Source of the DNA: Leptospira mtsangambouensis
Lineage (GTDB): Bacteria > Spirochaetota > Leptospiria > Leptospirales > Leptospiraceae
DNA length: 64,000 bases
Direction: 5' to 3'
Assembly (NCBI RefSeq): GCF_004770475.1
Contig: NZ_RQHK01000003.1
Span: 260,154-324,153 of the forward strand
Shown: in pieces, positions 37,252-47,268 of the stretch
How the letters are laid out: each line of letters starts with the position of its first letter
Position numbering within the stretch: the stretch's first letter is position 1
Program-made: the position numbers and the translations under genes
The notes under the pieces: model-generated
What the model was told of the DNA's origin: nothing
The model's input: the letters and a program-made list of their open reading frames with translations, nothing else
Database searches by the model: none

Positions 37252-37807
37252 ACTTGGAAAAGTAAAAACTCGCCTAGCAGTGAGTATTGGAGAAGACCAA
37301 ACTTTAAAAATTTATAGGGAGCTCCTTGTAATCACAAAAAAAATAACTTCCAATCTCTCTGTTGAAAAAATAGTGTATTGGGATCATCTTCCTATTGTGA
37401 ATCCTTTAGAATTTGAGTTTGGTGATTCAACGAAAGTCCAAGCAGAAGGAGATCTTGGAGTTAAAATGAGAACTGCCTTTGAAGATGAATTCCGGTCAAA
37501 TTTTGGAAAGGTTGTGATCATTGGAACCGACTGTCCCTTTTTAACAAAGGAAATTTTAGAGAAGGCATACCTGAGTTTGGATACAACTGATTTTGTAATT
37601 GGTCCTGCTTTGGACGGAGGATATTATCTTTTGGGGATGAGAGAATTTTTTCCCTATGTTTTTGATTCTATTCCCTGGAGCACAAGTGAAGTTCTTCCGC
37701 TTACACTTGAGGTTATACAGAAAAATAAAAAAACTGTTACTTTACTTGAAGAGTTAAATGATATTGATGATATCAATGACCTCAAAGAATGGAAAGGTAC
37801 ACTTTAA
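37211..37807 (+). CDS. DUF2064/TIGR04282 glycosyltransferase-like protein
   Basis: A 198-aa protein of the TIGR04282 (DUF2064) type: FAKQPELGKVKTRLA at the start, then GTDCPFLTKE and IGPALDGGYYLLGM, and the end LNDIDDINDLKEW. The family resembles nucleotidyltransferases and is named for arsenosugar clusters, but no ArsS-like gene is visible here. It closes the GT group. The function is uncertain. Confidence 0.8.
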   Translation: MGKNKLIIFAKQPELGKVKTRLAVSIGEDQTLKIYRELLVITKKITSNLSVEKIVYWDHLPIVNPLEFEFGDSTKVQAEGDLGVKMRTAFEDEFRSNFGKVVIIGTDCPFLTKEILEKAYLSLDTTDFVIGPALDGGYYLLGMREFFPYVFDSIPWSTSEVLPLTLEVIQKNKKTVTLLEELNDIDDINDLKEWKGTL

Positions 37808-38280
37808 GGAAGTGGTTGTAATTTAATTTCGACACGTCTGTTGAGAGCTTGGTGTTCTTTTGTTTTGTTAGGTGATTTTGCATTACCATAAAACAATCTT
37901 CTGATTTGGTTTGGTTCCACAAAGTGGATCAAAAAGAAACGTTCTACTTCTAACGACCTTTTTTCGCTAATGATAATATCTTCAGAAGCCGTTTTTCCTT
38001 CATTTGCATGTGCATGAATGTACACAGAATAGTTACGATTTTGGTTTAAAAAATCTGCAACGGGTTGTAATCGAATTAAATCTGATTTAGAAATTTTAGA
38101 AGAATGATTCGAAAAGTAGATCGTAAATGATTTTTCATCGGAAGCCTGTTCCGTTTTTTTATAAGGATTCTCAAAAACATATCCTTCCTGCGCGACAAGA
38201 TCTTTTGTGAATAAACAATATTGAACAGTGTAAGTTAACAAAAGCAAACGAAGGCTTTTGTTTAAAAGTAGATGGCGCAT
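37804..38280 (-). CDS. OmpA-family peptidoglycan-binding protein
   Basis: A 158-aa protein with an N-terminal signal-like segment (about 8-28) and an OmpA C-terminal domain (about 52-158). The final NRRVEIKL is the hallmark, and VYIHAHANEG matches the strand before it, with KRSLEVERFF after. It probably anchors to peptidoglycan in the periplasm. Its 3' end overlaps that of the DUF2064 gene by four bases. Confidence 0.85.
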   Translation of the reverse strand: MRHLLLNKSLRLLLLTYTVQYCLFTKDLVAQEGYVFENPYKKTEQASDEKSFTIYFSNHSSKISKSDLIRLQPVADFLNQNRNYSVYIHAHANEGKTASEDIIISEKRSLEVERFFLIHFVEPNQIRRLFYGNAKSPNKTKEHQALNRRVEIKLQPLP

Positions 38281-38382
38281 AGTCTAATCATCGGATAGTT
38301 TGAAAATAATCAATATGATAGATTTTAAAAATGTGATTGAAATATGTCCCTTCCAATTCATTTTCAAGTGTAAGGTGTATGA

Positions 38383-39402
38383 ATGAAACTAAAAGATTTA
38401 GCTGAACAATTAGGTGCAAATTTCACTGGTTCCGGTGATTTAGAAATCAATGGGATTAAAGATTTGGAGCACCATACTCCCGTAGATCCAAATAGCATTT
38501 ATTACGTAGCTTCTAAAAAATACTTAGCCAAACATAAAAAAGCTTCGGATGTAAAAGTAGCTTTAACAGTCGATTCGCTTGCTTCACAATTTCCTAATGC
38601 TATTATTATTCCAGAAGAAGGTTCTAAGGTAAAATTCATTCAAGTTGTCTCTTTGTTTGAAAAAAAACCAAAATATGTGGCTTCTATTTCCTCCAAAGCT
38701 AGTATCCATCCTTCCGCCAAACTTGGGAAAGATGTGACGATTATGGATTTTGCTGTGATCCAAGAAAATGTAGTCATTGGTGATCGCGCCGTTATTTATC
38801 CCAATGTTGTTTTGGAATCAGATGTGGAAATTGGAGAAGAAACAGTTTTAAAATCTGGTGTCGTCGTATATTACAATTGTAAGTTGGGGAAAAGAAACTT
38901 GATCCATTCTAATACTGTCATTGGTGCAGATGGGTTCGGGTTTTATGATTATGCAGGGGTGCGGTACAAAGTCCCTCAAATTGGAAACGTCATCATTGGT
39001 GATGAAGTAGAAATGGGTGCTCATTGCACTGTGGACCGAGCCGCTCTTGAATCCACCACCATTGGGAATTTTACAAAGTTTGATGACCATGTGCATGTCG
39101 GTCATAACTGCCGTGTTGGAAATTACGTTTATATTGCGGGTGCCACTGTACTTGCTGGTTCTGTTACGATTGAAGACGGATGTTTCCTTGCAGGGCAATC
39201 TGCGGTAGCAGAACACCTAACAATGAAAAAAGGTTCGATTTTAATGGGCTTATCGGGACTTACCGAAGATTCTAAAGAAAAAACTGCATACTTTGGAATT
39301 CCCGCAAGACCAGCATTGGAAATGCATCGAATTCACAGTTCGTTGCCAGTGTTACCAGAAATAGCAAAAGATTTTTCAAAAAGAAAGAAGTTGGAGTCCT
39401 AA
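38383..39402 (+). CDS. lpxD: UDP-3-O-acylglucosamine N-acyltransferase
   Basis: A 339-aa acyltransferase for lipid A synthesis. An N-terminal uridine-binding domain (1-100) is followed by a left-handed beta-helix of hexapeptide repeats (about 105-310) with the LxD segment HSNTVIGADGFGFYDYAGVRYKVPQIGNV in outline and the catalytic His in HVHVGHN. Its presence shows that the organism makes lipid A, which rules out Borrelia and Treponema. It follows the gene at 37804 divergently with about 100 bp of AT-rich promoter space. Confidence 0.93.
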   Translation: MKLKDLAEQLGANFTGSGDLEINGIKDLEHHTPVDPNSIYYVASKKYLAKHKKASDVKVALTVDSLASQFPNAIIIPEEGSKVKFIQVVSLFEKKPKYVASISSKASIHPSAKLGKDVTIMDFAVIQENVVIGDRAVIYPNVVLESDVEIGEETVLKSGVVVYYNCKLGKRNLIHSNTVIGADGFGFYDYAGVRYKVPQIGNVIIGDEVEMGAHCTVDRAALESTTIGNFTKFDDHVHVGHNCRVGNYVYIAGATVLAGSVTIEDGCFLAGQSAVAEHLTMKKGSILMGLSGLTEDSKEKTAYFGIPARPALEMHRIHSSLPVLPEIAKDFSKRKKLES

Positions 39403-39413
39403 AGACTTCGACT

Positions 39414-39761
39414 TTATTTTTTAGATTCTAAGATCCACTGTTTCCAGACATCTGGAACAAATCCAATGGTTGCGCGTTTTCCATCTCGAACGATTGGAGT
39501 TTTGAAAAGAAGAGGGTTTGTGAGTAAGGCCTCTTCTTTGTCGTATAACATGTATTTGAGATTTTTGTCTTCGTAAACTTTGGATTCTGTATCAACCAAG
39601 TCATCTAAACTGACACTACCGAGAATGGAACGAAGTTCTCCCTTGCTCATCTCTTTTTCCTGCAGGTTGATGAACTGAAAATTCACACGACGTTCTTGGA
39701 AGAAGAGTTGAGCCTTCTTCGTGTCTTTGCATTTTTTGGTTCCGAAGATTTGGAGATTCAT
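39414..39761 (-). CDS. ArsC/Spx-family protein
   Basis: A 115-aa thioredoxin-fold protein of the ArsC family. The N-terminus IFGTKKCKDTKKA has a single Cys in a CxxT-like arrangement, followed by LLTNPLLFKTPIVRDG near the end, as in ArsC/YffB/Spx relatives. The Arg trio of arsenate reductase is not clear, so a reductase or regulatory role is open. It is coupled by ATGA to the 79-aa gene upstream. Confidence 0.75.
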   Translation of the reverse strand: MNLQIFGTKKCKDTKKAQLFFQERRVNFQFINLQEKEMSKGELRSILGSVSLDDLVDTESKVYEDKNLKYMLYDKEEALLTNPLLFKTPIVRDGKRATIGFVPDVWKQWILESKK

Positions 39762-39997
39762 CCAAAAATAGACTTTTTGAAATCTTCTAAAAGAGGTTCA
39801 GGACCTGACAACATCAATTCGATTTGGTCTTTGTCCAAATCATACATGACATGTGCTTGTAGGTATAAAGTGAATTCTTCTGCAGAAACTTTTTTGGCAT
39901 CGAAGTTTTCTTTTAGAAAGTTATACCAAGCAGCAAGGATGACTTTTTGGTGAGCCAATTCTTTAATACCGATGGTAATGATTTTAGAAGGTTTCAT
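39758..39997 (-). CDS. Small conserved-looking protein of unknown function
   Basis: A 79-aa soluble, mainly helical protein with an acidic end. I recognise no family. Real status is supported by the ATGA overlap with the ArsC-like gene and normal codon use. Confidence 0.55.
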   Translation of the reverse strand: MKPSKIITIGIKELAHQKVILAAWYNFLKENFDAKKVSAEEFTLYLQAHVMYDLDKDQIELMLSGPEPLLEDFKKSIFG

Positions 39998-40035
39998 GTA
40001 ATTTTCTTAAAAATGATACTTTCATCAATGGATCG

Positions 40036-40860
40036 TCAATCCAAAAACCTTTGGAAGACTGAAAAATAAAGAACCCATGATCCCGTATTCATATCTAACC
40101 TTCGAAAAGTTTGTGCAGTGCTCACAGTGGCATCTAAGATTCGAGTGTCATCAATCACACCCACTTTCCCGTCGGCTCGTATATAGAAACTTGAAGTTTC
40201 TCCATTATAGTTTCCGCTAAACTTATCGATGGCAACATGATGATAACCAAGGCCAATTTGAAAAAATGTGTTTTCGTATAACCTGTGATTGATGGCAGTC
40301 TCTGCTCGATATGCAAGCCCACTTCCTCGTAACCTTCCTTTTTGATTGAAGTATTGGGTATCCGGAGGTAACTCACCCACTGAATATCCTCTTATGTTCC
40401 AATCAGCAGAGGTAAATCCAATCCCCAACCCGTTTTCCCATTCCCAATTTCGAAAGATAGGCATTGAAAAGTAATACATTCCTAGAACATGGTAGGAATA
40501 AATTTCAGACCGAAGTTTTGTATAATAAAGGTCGCTTGTAACTTCGGTTAGGTGTAGCATTTGCCAATCATTCCTACCAACAACAAACCCGACCCTTGAT
40601 CTTGAATCCAAAAGGAAACGAACAAAACCTTCATACAAGTTGGTGGACTTTCCTCCACTCAAACTGACGTCAGAAAAAACCAATGGATTAAAGGTAGAAG
40701 AGAACTGTTTTAGGTCACCGTCAAATCGACCTGGAATTCGTTCACCAGCACCATATCGCATGCCCACTTCGATCCCTGAGGGTTCGGCGACCAAGTTACC
40801 AAGAGCCAGAGAAGAAATCATAAAAACCAGAAGCGAAAGGATCACAATACATCTTGACAT
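40036..40860 (-). CDS. Outer-membrane beta-barrel-like protein
   Basis: A 274-aa protein with a signal peptide (cut near NLVAEPSG, about residue 25). Mature sequence shows amphipathic strands such as VLGMYYFSMPIF and FFQIGLGYHHVAI, and ends VLYFSVFQRFLD, an aromatic-rich final strand. No family name can be given. It is divergent from the transporter/decarboxylase fusion 35 bp away. Confidence 0.6.
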   Translation of the reverse strand: MSRCIVILSLLVFMISSLALGNLVAEPSGIEVGMRYGAGERIPGRFDGDLKQFSSTFNPLVFSDVSLSGGKSTNLYEGFVRFLLDSRSRVGFVVGRNDWQMLHLTEVTSDLYYTKLRSEIYSYHVLGMYYFSMPIFRNWEWENGLGIGFTSADWNIRGYSVGELPPDTQYFNQKGRLRGSGLAYRAETAINHRLYENTFFQIGLGYHHVAIDKFSGNYNGETSSFYIRADGKVGVIDDTRILDATVSTAQTFRRLDMNTGSWVLYFSVFQRFLD

Positions 40861-40895
40861 AACAATTTATTCCAATTTCGTGAGGAAGAACCAAT

Positions 40896-43142
40896 ATGGA
40901 AACACTCTTTCAAAACGGATCTACGTTTAATCTGATTTTAGGATCAGACATTCTCAGCCCTTATTTCTATCTCATTTTGATTGCCTCTGTGTATTTGAGC
41001 TTTCGATTGGGATTTCCACAAATTCGTTTTCTCTTCCTCGCTCTCAAGATCCTTACGGGCAATATGGACTTCAAAGGTTCCAAGGGACAATTGGTTCATT
41101 CACAGGCATTTTTCGCAGGAATCGGTTCTTCGTTACTTGTAGGTTCTGTGATTGGAACGGCTTTGGCCATCGCATATGGCGGAATTGGCGTTCTTTTTTG
41201 GATTTGGGTCATGAGTTTACTCGTGATGCCCGTCCGTTTTGTTTCTTCAACACTCGCAGTCAAATTTAGAAACCAACTTCCGAGTGGTCGTTATCTTTCT
41301 GGACCAATGTATTTTATCGAAAAAGCTTTGCGGGCCAAATGGCTTGCCGTTGCCTTTTCCCTCGCAAGTTTGGTAACAGTCCTTTTGTTCGGTGGAATTT
41401 TTCCTTATGTGGGACTGACATATATCACCAAAGAGGGTTTGAGTTTATCCGGTTTATCAGGTCCAATTTCCATTTCTGTCATTTTACTTTTTATTGTCAT
41501 TGGTGGTGTTAGGCGAGTTGGTCGCGCTGCTTCCATCCTTGCTCCTATTGGTATCATTCTTTTCATTTTTGGTTACGTATCTTTGTTTTCCGGTGGAATG
41601 ATTTCCTTTTTTGGATTTTTGTCGGACGTTACAAAAGAAGCGTTTTCTATCAAGGCCTTACAAGGTGGTGGGGCATTTGGGATTTTACGTGGTCTTTCTG
41701 TTTCCCTAAGTACTTTCTTTTTGTCTACCGAAACTGCAGTCGGAAAATCTTCAGGGATTGCTGGGGTAGTTCGAACTGATTACGCCGCAAAACAAGGGTT
41801 AGTGAGTATGCTTGCCTCCTTTTTTGAAGGATTTGTGATGGCGACACTCGTTGGTTTTGTTTTGTATTCTTACGGAGCAGTCAATTTAGAAACTATTCTT
41901 TCCTTCCCAAATCGAATTTTAGAACAAAAGGAATCATTGCCAGCCATTCTATTTTTTGTATCCTTCCTTTGTTTTGGAGTTCTTAGTCTTGCTGGTTGGT
42001 TCTATAGTGGAGAACAAAATGCATTTTATGTATTTGGTGAAAAGTTTTCCAATTTTTTTAGAATGTTATTCATCGGATCAACTCTTGGTTTTGCGTATCT
42101 TTATGTAAAATACGGAATCGATGTATTTATATTTGTAATGCATTGGGGTTATATTGCAGCAGTCATTACTAGTGTGCCATTGTTAGTTTCTCTTATGTTG
42201 CTTGGTAAATCGGCCAATTTGGAGCTAAAAAAGTATCTTTCCGAATCAGGTGCTCGTTACGAAATTTTCAAAGACATTTACCTATTGTTTTTAACCTTAC
42301 TTCCTAAAAACTTAATTTCCAAACTCTTTGGTTACTTCTCCATGTTTAAGATGCCAAGATTTATGATGATTCCCATCTTAAAGGCATTTGCTAAGGCTTA
42401 TAAAATTAATTTGAGCGAAGCGGAACTTGAAATTAAAGAATATGCCTCTCTCAATCAATTTTTTACTCGTGCCCTTCGTGCGGAAGCAAGGATCATCGAT
42501 TCGGCGGCCAACGCTGTGGTTTCTCCTACAGATTCTAAAATCACAAGCTTTGGAAATATCAGCCAATCGACCATTATCCAAGCCAAAGGGATTGATTATT
42601 CCGTAAAAGAATTGTTAGGTTCCGAAAAGTATTATCCTTACTTCACAAATGGTAAATACATTACCTTTTATTTATCCCCACAAGATTACCACCGCATCCA
42701 CAGTCCATTCGCTGGTCAAATTCTTGGATATTATTATGAGCCGGGAAAACTTTTCCCTGTGAATGATTTAGCAGTTCTCAATATTCGTGGACTTTTCCCT
42801 AAAAACGAAAGGCTTATCACCTTCTTACAAACGGAATACGGCAAAATAGCTGTCATTAAGGTCGGGGCGTCTAACGTAGGTAAAATTCGAGTGACGTATG
42901 ACAATAAAATCGTCACAAACAATTGGATTCGTTTTGCGAAGGAACACCATTACAAAGATGTTTCTATTATGATCGACAAAGGGTCGGAACTGGGACGTTT
43001 TGAAATGGGGTCCACAGTCATCCTTGTTTTCGAAAATGACACCATCGACTTGACAAACATCACCCTCGGTGACAAAATCCAATACGGAACCACAGTTGGG
43101 AATTTTCGTTCCAAAACGACAAAACTACCGGTGAAACCTTAA
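40896..43142 (+). CDS. Fusion of an AGCS-type transporter and phosphatidylserine decarboxylase
   Basis: A 748-aa uninterrupted protein in two parts. Residues about 1-450 have about ten membrane helices and the sodium:alanine symporter layout ([36 protein letters not shown]). The transporter core motif that in relatives reads GxGNIAGV is changed to [11 protein letters not shown], so solute binding is doubtful. Residues about 490-748 are a [18 protein letters not shown] at 597-604 and GSTV at 705-708, where Ser706 is the self-cleavage site giving the pyruvoyl group. The enzyme makes phosphatidylethanolamine. No separate psd start with an RBS is evident, so it is one protein before self-cleavage. 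No frameshift is seen. Confidence 0.87.
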   Translation: METLFQNGSTFNLILGSDILSPYFYLILIASVYLSFRLGFPQIRFLFLALKILTGNMDFKGSKGQLVHSQAFFAGIGSSLLVGSVIGTALAIAYGGIGVLFWIWVMSLLVMPVRFVSSTLAVKFRNQLPSGRYLSGPMYFIEKALRAKWLAVAFSLASLVTVLLFGGIFPYVGLTYITKEGLSLSGLSGPISISVILLFIVIGGVRRVGRAASILAPIGIILFIFGYVSLFSGGMISFFGFLSDVTKEAFSIKALQGGGAFGILRGLSVSLSTFFLSTETAVGKSSGIAGVVRTDYAAKQGLVSMLASFFEGFVMATLVGFVLYSYGAVNLETILSFPNRILEQKESLPAILFFVSFLCFGVLSLAGWFYSGEQNAFYVFGEKFSNFFRMLFIGSTLGFAYLYVKYGIDVFIFVMHWGYIAAVITSVPLLVSLMLLGKSANLELKKYLSESGARYEIFKDIYLLFLTLLPKNLISKLFGYFSMFKMPRFMMIPILKAFAKAYKINLSEAELEIKEYASLNQFFTRALRAEARIIDSAANAVVSPTDSKITSFGNISQSTIIQAKGIDYSVKELLGSEKYYPYFTNGKYITFYLSPQDYHRIHSPFAGQILGYYYEPGKLFPVNDLAVLNIRGLFPKNERLITFLQTEYGKIAVIKVGASNVGKIRVTYDNKIVTNNWIRFAKEHHYKDVSIMIDKGSELGRFEMGSTVILVFENDTIDLTNITLGDKIQYGTTVGNFRSKTTKLPVKP

Positions 43143-43144
43143 AA

Positions 43145-43468
43145 ATGTCGAATTCACAACTTGCCACCTTCCCAAAAGAAATTTCTTTCGACGATGATTC
43201 TTTGTACATCGAATGGAAGGATGGCCATGGGTCGAAGTATTCCCTTCTGGATTTACGTAAAAAATGCCCATGTGCCACTTGTCGGGGCGGGCATGGTGGA
43301 AAAGTAGGGGATGCAACGGGCCATATCCAGTCCATCAAACTCCTTTCTTGGACCAAAGTGGGTCGGTATGCGATTTCCATTGTCTGGAGTGACTACCATA
43401 ACACTGGAATTTACTCGTATGACAATCTCCGTGCCTATTCGGACGGATTTGCGAGCGCATTCGACTAA
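43145..43468 (+). CDS. DUF971 domain protein
   Basis: A 107-aa protein of the DUF971 (gamma-butyrobetaine hydroxylase-like N-terminal) family, with LRKKCPCATCRGGHGG, a Cys/Gly cluster like that of the family's metal-binding site, and YAISIVWSDYHNTGIYSYDNLRAY. The start follows the fusion gene by 2 bp, so it is probably co-expressed. Its role is unknown; family members have been tied to iron-sulfur protein maturation. Confidence 0.88.
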   Translation: MSNSQLATFPKEISFDDDSLYIEWKDGHGSKYSLLDLRKKCPCATCRGGHGGKVGDATGHIQSIKLLSWTKVGRYAISIVWSDYHNTGIYSYDNLRAYSDGFASAFD

Positions 43469-43477
43469 TCTCTCTTA

Positions 43478-43515
43478 CTTTTTGTCAATTCGGAAAAAAA
43501 CTGAGTGACAAAAAG
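43478..43515. promoter_or_regulatory. Inverted repeat upstream of the flagellar export operon
   Basis: CTTTTTGTCA (43478-43487) and TGACAAAAAG (43506-43515) form a perfect 10-bp inverted repeat with an 18-bp centre, 48 bp before fliY. It is either a control site of the flagellar operon or the 3' hairpin of the DUF971 transcript. No T-run follows. I see no clear sigma-28 or sigma-54 box. Confidence 0.5.
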
Positions 43516-43562
43516 ATTCATATTATGTCTCATTATCCTAAGTTTTCCGGAGATAAAAGGGT

Positions 43563-44633
43563 ATGGGTGAAGGTTCACTCTCACAAGACGAGATAGACGC
43601 ATTACTACAAGGTGCGGATGATACATTCGACCTCTCTTCTTTAAGTGGCGCCGCAAGTTCGTCATCGGACAACCTATCTCCTATTGACCGCGACATTATT
43701 TCTGATGTGATCGGCTCTGCATTCCAGGTGGCGGGGAACACACTTGGCACGATCTTGGCAAAAAACACTCGTTTTATGAACCCTGCCACCGAATCGAGCT
43801 CCTCTGCTGACATTCAAAAGGAACTTGGAACAAAATCCGTTAGTTTATTTTCAACAATTAGCGGAAGTTTGGCGGGACGAGTTTGTCTGATCATGGCCCA
43901 AGAAAACGCAGCAAAAATTGCTGGTGTGATGATGGGGGGAATGACTCCACCAGGCCAATTAGACAATGCTCAACTTCAAACTTTAAAAGATTCATTATCT
44001 CCTATTCTCGGAACTGTGACGGCACAGATCGGAATGAAACTTGGTGGTACCATGTCCGGTAGCCCACCGGAGATTGCTCTTGTCAATTCAGGCCGTGATT
44101 TACAACTACCAGATGACAATAATTTGGTGAAAACCTCTCTCAGTTTAAATATTGATGGAGTTGGTTCTTTTAAAGTATATTATGTAATTGCTCTGTCTAT
44201 GGCTAATTCCGTTTTGGATATCCAAAAGGGTGGTGGCCAAAAACAACAACAACAGTCTGGTGGAATGAACGTCAACATGCAACCTAACATGGGCATGGGT
44301 GGCGGCCAAGGATCTGTTGGAATCAAAGGTGTTAATTTCCCATCTCTTGCAACGGCAGGTGGTGGTCCTGGACAAACAAACCTCAACCTTCTCATGGATG
44401 TGCAGATGGCACTGACAGTAGAGCTCGGTAGAACCAAAATGTACATCAAAGATATTTTGGGATTGGGTGAAGGTTCTATCATCGAGTTGGATAAGTTAGC
44501 TGGTGAGCCAGTGGACTTACTTGTGAACGGCAAACTCATTGCAAAAGGTGAGGTTGTGGTGATCGATGAAAACTTTGGGGTTCGTGTTACCGATATTGTA
44601 AGTCCTACTGACCGACTCAAAGGCGAAAAATGA
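43563..44633 (+). CDS. fliY: Flagellar motor switch protein FliY (FliN type)
   Basis: A 356-aa switch-complex protein. It begins MGEGSLSQDEIDALL, the CheY-binding peptide of FliM/FliY. The middle part (about 40-215) is a CheC/FliM-like domain with MMGGMTPPG. A Gly/Gln-rich linker (about 225-265) leads to a C-terminal FliN/SpoA domain (about 275-350, LGRTKMYIKDILGLGEGSIIELDKLAG). Length matches Leptospira FliY. It heads the export operon fliY-O-P-Q-R-flhB-flhA. Confidence 0.92.
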   Translation: MGEGSLSQDEIDALLQGADDTFDLSSLSGAASSSSDNLSPIDRDIISDVIGSAFQVAGNTLGTILAKNTRFMNPATESSSSADIQKELGTKSVSLFSTISGSLAGRVCLIMAQENAAKIAGVMMGGMTPPGQLDNAQLQTLKDSLSPILGTVTAQIGMKLGGTMSGSPPEIALVNSGRDLQLPDDNNLVKTSLSLNIDGVGSFKVYYVIALSMANSVLDIQKGGGQKQQQQSGGMNVNMQPNMGMGGGQGSVGIKGVNFPSLATAGGGPGQTNLNLLMDVQMALTVELGRTKMYIKDILGLGEGSIIELDKLAGEPVDLLVNGKLIAKGEVVVIDENFGVRVTDIVSPTDRLKGEK

Positions 44634-45418
44634 TCAGATCCATCCATAAAAGCTTAAAACAAAAGGGGCAAGTTATGTACTTTTGCCTAATCCTTGTTTT
44701 GGCTGTTTCCCCTGTCATTTCTCAAAATACAGAAACCAAGGAATTGGATCAAATCCTTCGCCAGGAATTGGGTGACCCTAAATCCAAACCATCCGATGTT
44801 AATAATTCCAATTCTGGTCCAAAGTTTGAAGGATCGACTAACGCAGGCAATTCGAACGCTGGTGAGGCCACAAAAGGAAAAGAAGAAACCAATCTCATCC
44901 AAGAAAGATATGCTGAAAATTCGGATGATTCCCCTTCTGCCACTTGGATCTTACTGAAAATTTTATTTATTTTGGCCATCCTTGTGGGTGCAGGTTATTA
45001 TCTCATTTTGCAAATGCAAAAATCAAAATCGGCTAAGTATCCTGTAAAAGGATTCATGAAGGTTTTGTCTAGTTTGCCACTTTCGGCCACACAATCAGTT
45101 CAAATTATAGAAGTGGGTGGTCGTACACTCGTGCTCGGTGTTGCCGATGGTTCTGTGAGTTTACTTACGGAAGTGACTGCCCCAGACGAAAAATCGCAAA
45201 TCCAAAAGTTGAAAGAGGAAGCGGATCCTTACGTTCCTAATTTTTTGGAAACTGTCCTCGAAAGTTTACAATCCAAAGCACAAAGAAAAATCCGAATCAA
45301 CCCTTCCAAGATGGAAAGTTTGGAATTTGATGGGGCAGCAGAGATCCAAAGGAAAGCGAAAGAAGGACTAGAGCGCCTACGCAAACACCGTGAATTGTTA
45401 GAGGGAGGGGAATCGTGA
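44630..45418 (+). CDS. fliO: Flagellar biosynthesis protein FliO
   Basis: A 262-aa protein with an N-terminal signal-like helix (about 15-32), a long polar stretch rich in Asn/Ser, a second helix (about 104-124, [22 protein letters not shown]), and a FliO domain with [18 protein letters not shown] pattern and [16 protein letters not shown]. It helps FliP assemble. The start overlaps fliY by ATGA and the stop overlaps the GTG of fliP. Confidence 0.85.
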   Translation: MIRSIHKSLKQKGQVMYFCLILVLAVSPVISQNTETKELDQILRQELGDPKSKPSDVNNSNSGPKFEGSTNAGNSNAGEATKGKEETNLIQERYAENSDDSPSATWILLKILFILAILVGAGYYLILQMQKSKSAKYPVKGFMKVLSSLPLSATQSVQIIEVGGRTLVLGVADGSVSLLTEVTAPDEKSQIQKLKEEADPYVPNFLETVLESLQSKAQRKIRINPSKMESLEFDGAAEIQRKAKEGLERLRKHRELLEGGES

Positions 45419-46224
45419 AATTGCGTTTTTTATCCTTCCTTAAGAGACATAAATCGATTATTTTTCTCATTGGAATTTTATTTCTCATCACAGCTGCTGG
45501 GTTTACTGGCCTTATGGCTCAGGACAAAGGTTCGAGGATTCCTATCCCTAATTTATCATTTAACGTAAATGAGGCGCGGGGACCTAAAGAAACAAGTTTG
45601 TCTCTGATGATTCTTTTTCTTGTGACGATTCTCTCCTTGGCACCAGCCATTGTGATGAGTGTCACTTCGTTTACGAAGGTTGTGATTGTATTTGATTTTG
45701 TGAGAAGGGCTCTCTCTTTACAAAACTTACCACCAAACCAAGTGATGATGGGTCTTGCTTTGTTTGTTACTTTTTTTATTATGGCACCTACTATTGGTAA
45801 GGTGAATGATGAAGCTCTCCAACCTTACTTAAATGGGAAAATTGATCAAACGGCGATGATGGAAGGATCCATGAAACATCTTCGTCAATTCATGATCAGG
45901 CAACTAGGAAAAGATGGAACAAAGGATGTTGCTCTATTTTTGAAAATTGGGAAAGTACAAAATGTAAAATCCTTTGAGGATGTTCCTTCTTATGTTTTAG
46001 TTCCTGCTTTTATGTTAAGCGAAATCAAAAAAGCTTTTATCATTGGGATTTATATCTTTATACCATTTATTGTGATCGATTTGATTGTTGCTTCTGCCCT
46101 TCTTGCTATGGGTTTTATGATGTTACCTCCGGTAATGATCTCTCTTCCATTAAAGCTTATTCTTTTCATTTTGATTGATGGATGGAACTTACTTGTTTTG
46201 GAACTTGTGAGGAGTTATAAATGA
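45415..46224 (+). CDS. fliP: Flagellar export protein FliP
   Basis: A 269-aa core export-gate protein with a signal peptide-like start (about 15-35) and four membrane helices. The family motifs [35 protein letters not shown] and [23 protein letters not shown] are present. Start GTG at 45415 overlaps fliO. Confidence 0.95.
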   Translation: MKLRFLSFLKRHKSIIFLIGILFLITAAGFTGLMAQDKGSRIPIPNLSFNVNEARGPKETSLSLMILFLVTILSLAPAIVMSVTSFTKVVIVFDFVRRALSLQNLPPNQVMMGLALFVTFFIMAPTIGKVNDEALQPYLNGKIDQTAMMEGSMKHLRQFMIRQLGKDGTKDVALFLKIGKVQNVKSFEDVPSYVLVPAFMLSEIKKAFIIGIYIFIPFIVIDLIVASALLAMGFMMLPPVMISLPLKLILFILIDGWNLLVLELVRSYK

Positions 46225-46484
46225 CAGAAGTCGATGTTGTCAACTTGATGCGAGAAGCATTCATTGTGACTCTAAAAATTTCTAGTCCCATCTTAATTAC
46301 TGCACTTGTGGTGGGACTGATTGTTGGGATTTTACAAACCACAACTTCTATTCAAGAGCCAACCATTGCATTTGTTCCTAAACTTGTTTCTATTTTTGCT
46401 GTGATTGTATTTTTTTCGGCTTGGATGGTACGGGTAATGACAGACTATACACGTGAAATTTTTTTTATGATAGAAAAGATATGA
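46221..46484 (+). CDS. fliQ: Flagellar export protein FliQ
   Basis: An 87-aa protein with two membrane helices. The patterns [18 protein letters not shown] and [18 protein letters not shown] are typical of FliQ. It is coupled to fliP by ATGA. Confidence 0.95.
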   Translation: MTEVDVVNLMREAFIVTLKISSPILITALVVGLIVGILQTTTSIQEPTIAFVPKLVSIFAVIVFFSAWMVRVMTDYTREIFFMIEKI

Positions 46485-46485
46485 T

Positions 46486-47268
46486 ATGGAATCATTTGTT
46501 TTACACTTTCAATCTTTTCTCTTTGTCTTAGTTCGACTACTCGGACTTTTCCTTGTAGCACCCTTTTTCTCTTCTGAATCAATCAATTTTTCACTGCGTA
46601 TGATCTTTTCCTTTATGGTTACATTGATTGTTTATCCTGTAGTGGCAACTTACATGCCACCTGTCCCCGGCCATATGATCAACTTCGGTATCCTTATTAT
46701 TTCAGAAATGTTGGTTGGTGTATTTATTGGATTTCTCGTATCACTTGTGTTCGCTGCCTTCCAAATGGCTGGAGAATTTTTTAATAATCAAATTGGCTTT
46801 GGTTATACGGAAATTCTAGACCCAGTCACTCAAAATTCACTTCCAGCAATTGGAACCATGAAAAACCTAATGGCAACGGCACTGTTTCTTGTGATTGGAG
46901 CACATAGGTTTCTCATTGAAACAATTGCTTATTCTTTTGAAAAAATTAGAATCATTGCGTTTACCGGAAAGGTAAATGCTGGGTTATATCGGTTGATGGA
47001 AGAGGCGATTGGGGCTATGTTTGTTGTTAGCTTTAAAATCGCACTCCCTGTGATGGGGATTTTATTTTTGGTCTCACTTGCGGAAGGCCTTATGGGAAAG
47101 GCGGCACAACAGATGAATGTGATGTCCATGTCTTTCCCACTCAAAGTTTTTATTGGAACTCTCACTCTCATTGCAACCATTACGTTCATTGCAACTCAAA
47201 TGGTACAAGGAATTCAAATTTCCATGGATAAGGCAAGTTTACTCATCCGGGAGTGGCCTAATTTATGA
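46486..47268 (+). CDS. fliR: Flagellar export protein FliR
   Basis: A 260-aa membrane protein with about six helices and FliR segments such as LGLFLVAPFFSS, EMLVGVFIGFLVSLVFAAFQMAGEF and MNVMSMSFPLKVFIGTL. It is part of the FliPQR export pore. The stop overlaps the flhB start by ATGA. Confidence 0.94.
   Translation: MESFVLHFQSFLFVLVRLLGLFLVAPFFSSESINFSLRMIFSFMVTLIVYPVVATYMPPVPGHMINFGILIISEMLVGVFIGFLVSLVFAAFQMAGEFFNNQIGFGYTEILDPVTQNSLPAIGTMKNLMATALFLVIGAHRFLIETIAYSFEKIRIIAFTGKVNAGLYRLMEEAIGAMFVVSFKIALPVMGILFLVSLAEGLMGKAAQQMNVMSMSFPLKVFIGTLTLIATITFIATQMVQGIQISMDKASLLIREWPNL

Noticed and set aside
24811..37807. The accessory region as an integrated mobile element
   Set aside because: I found no integrase, transposase, tRNA boundary or direct repeats, and base composition matches the surroundings.
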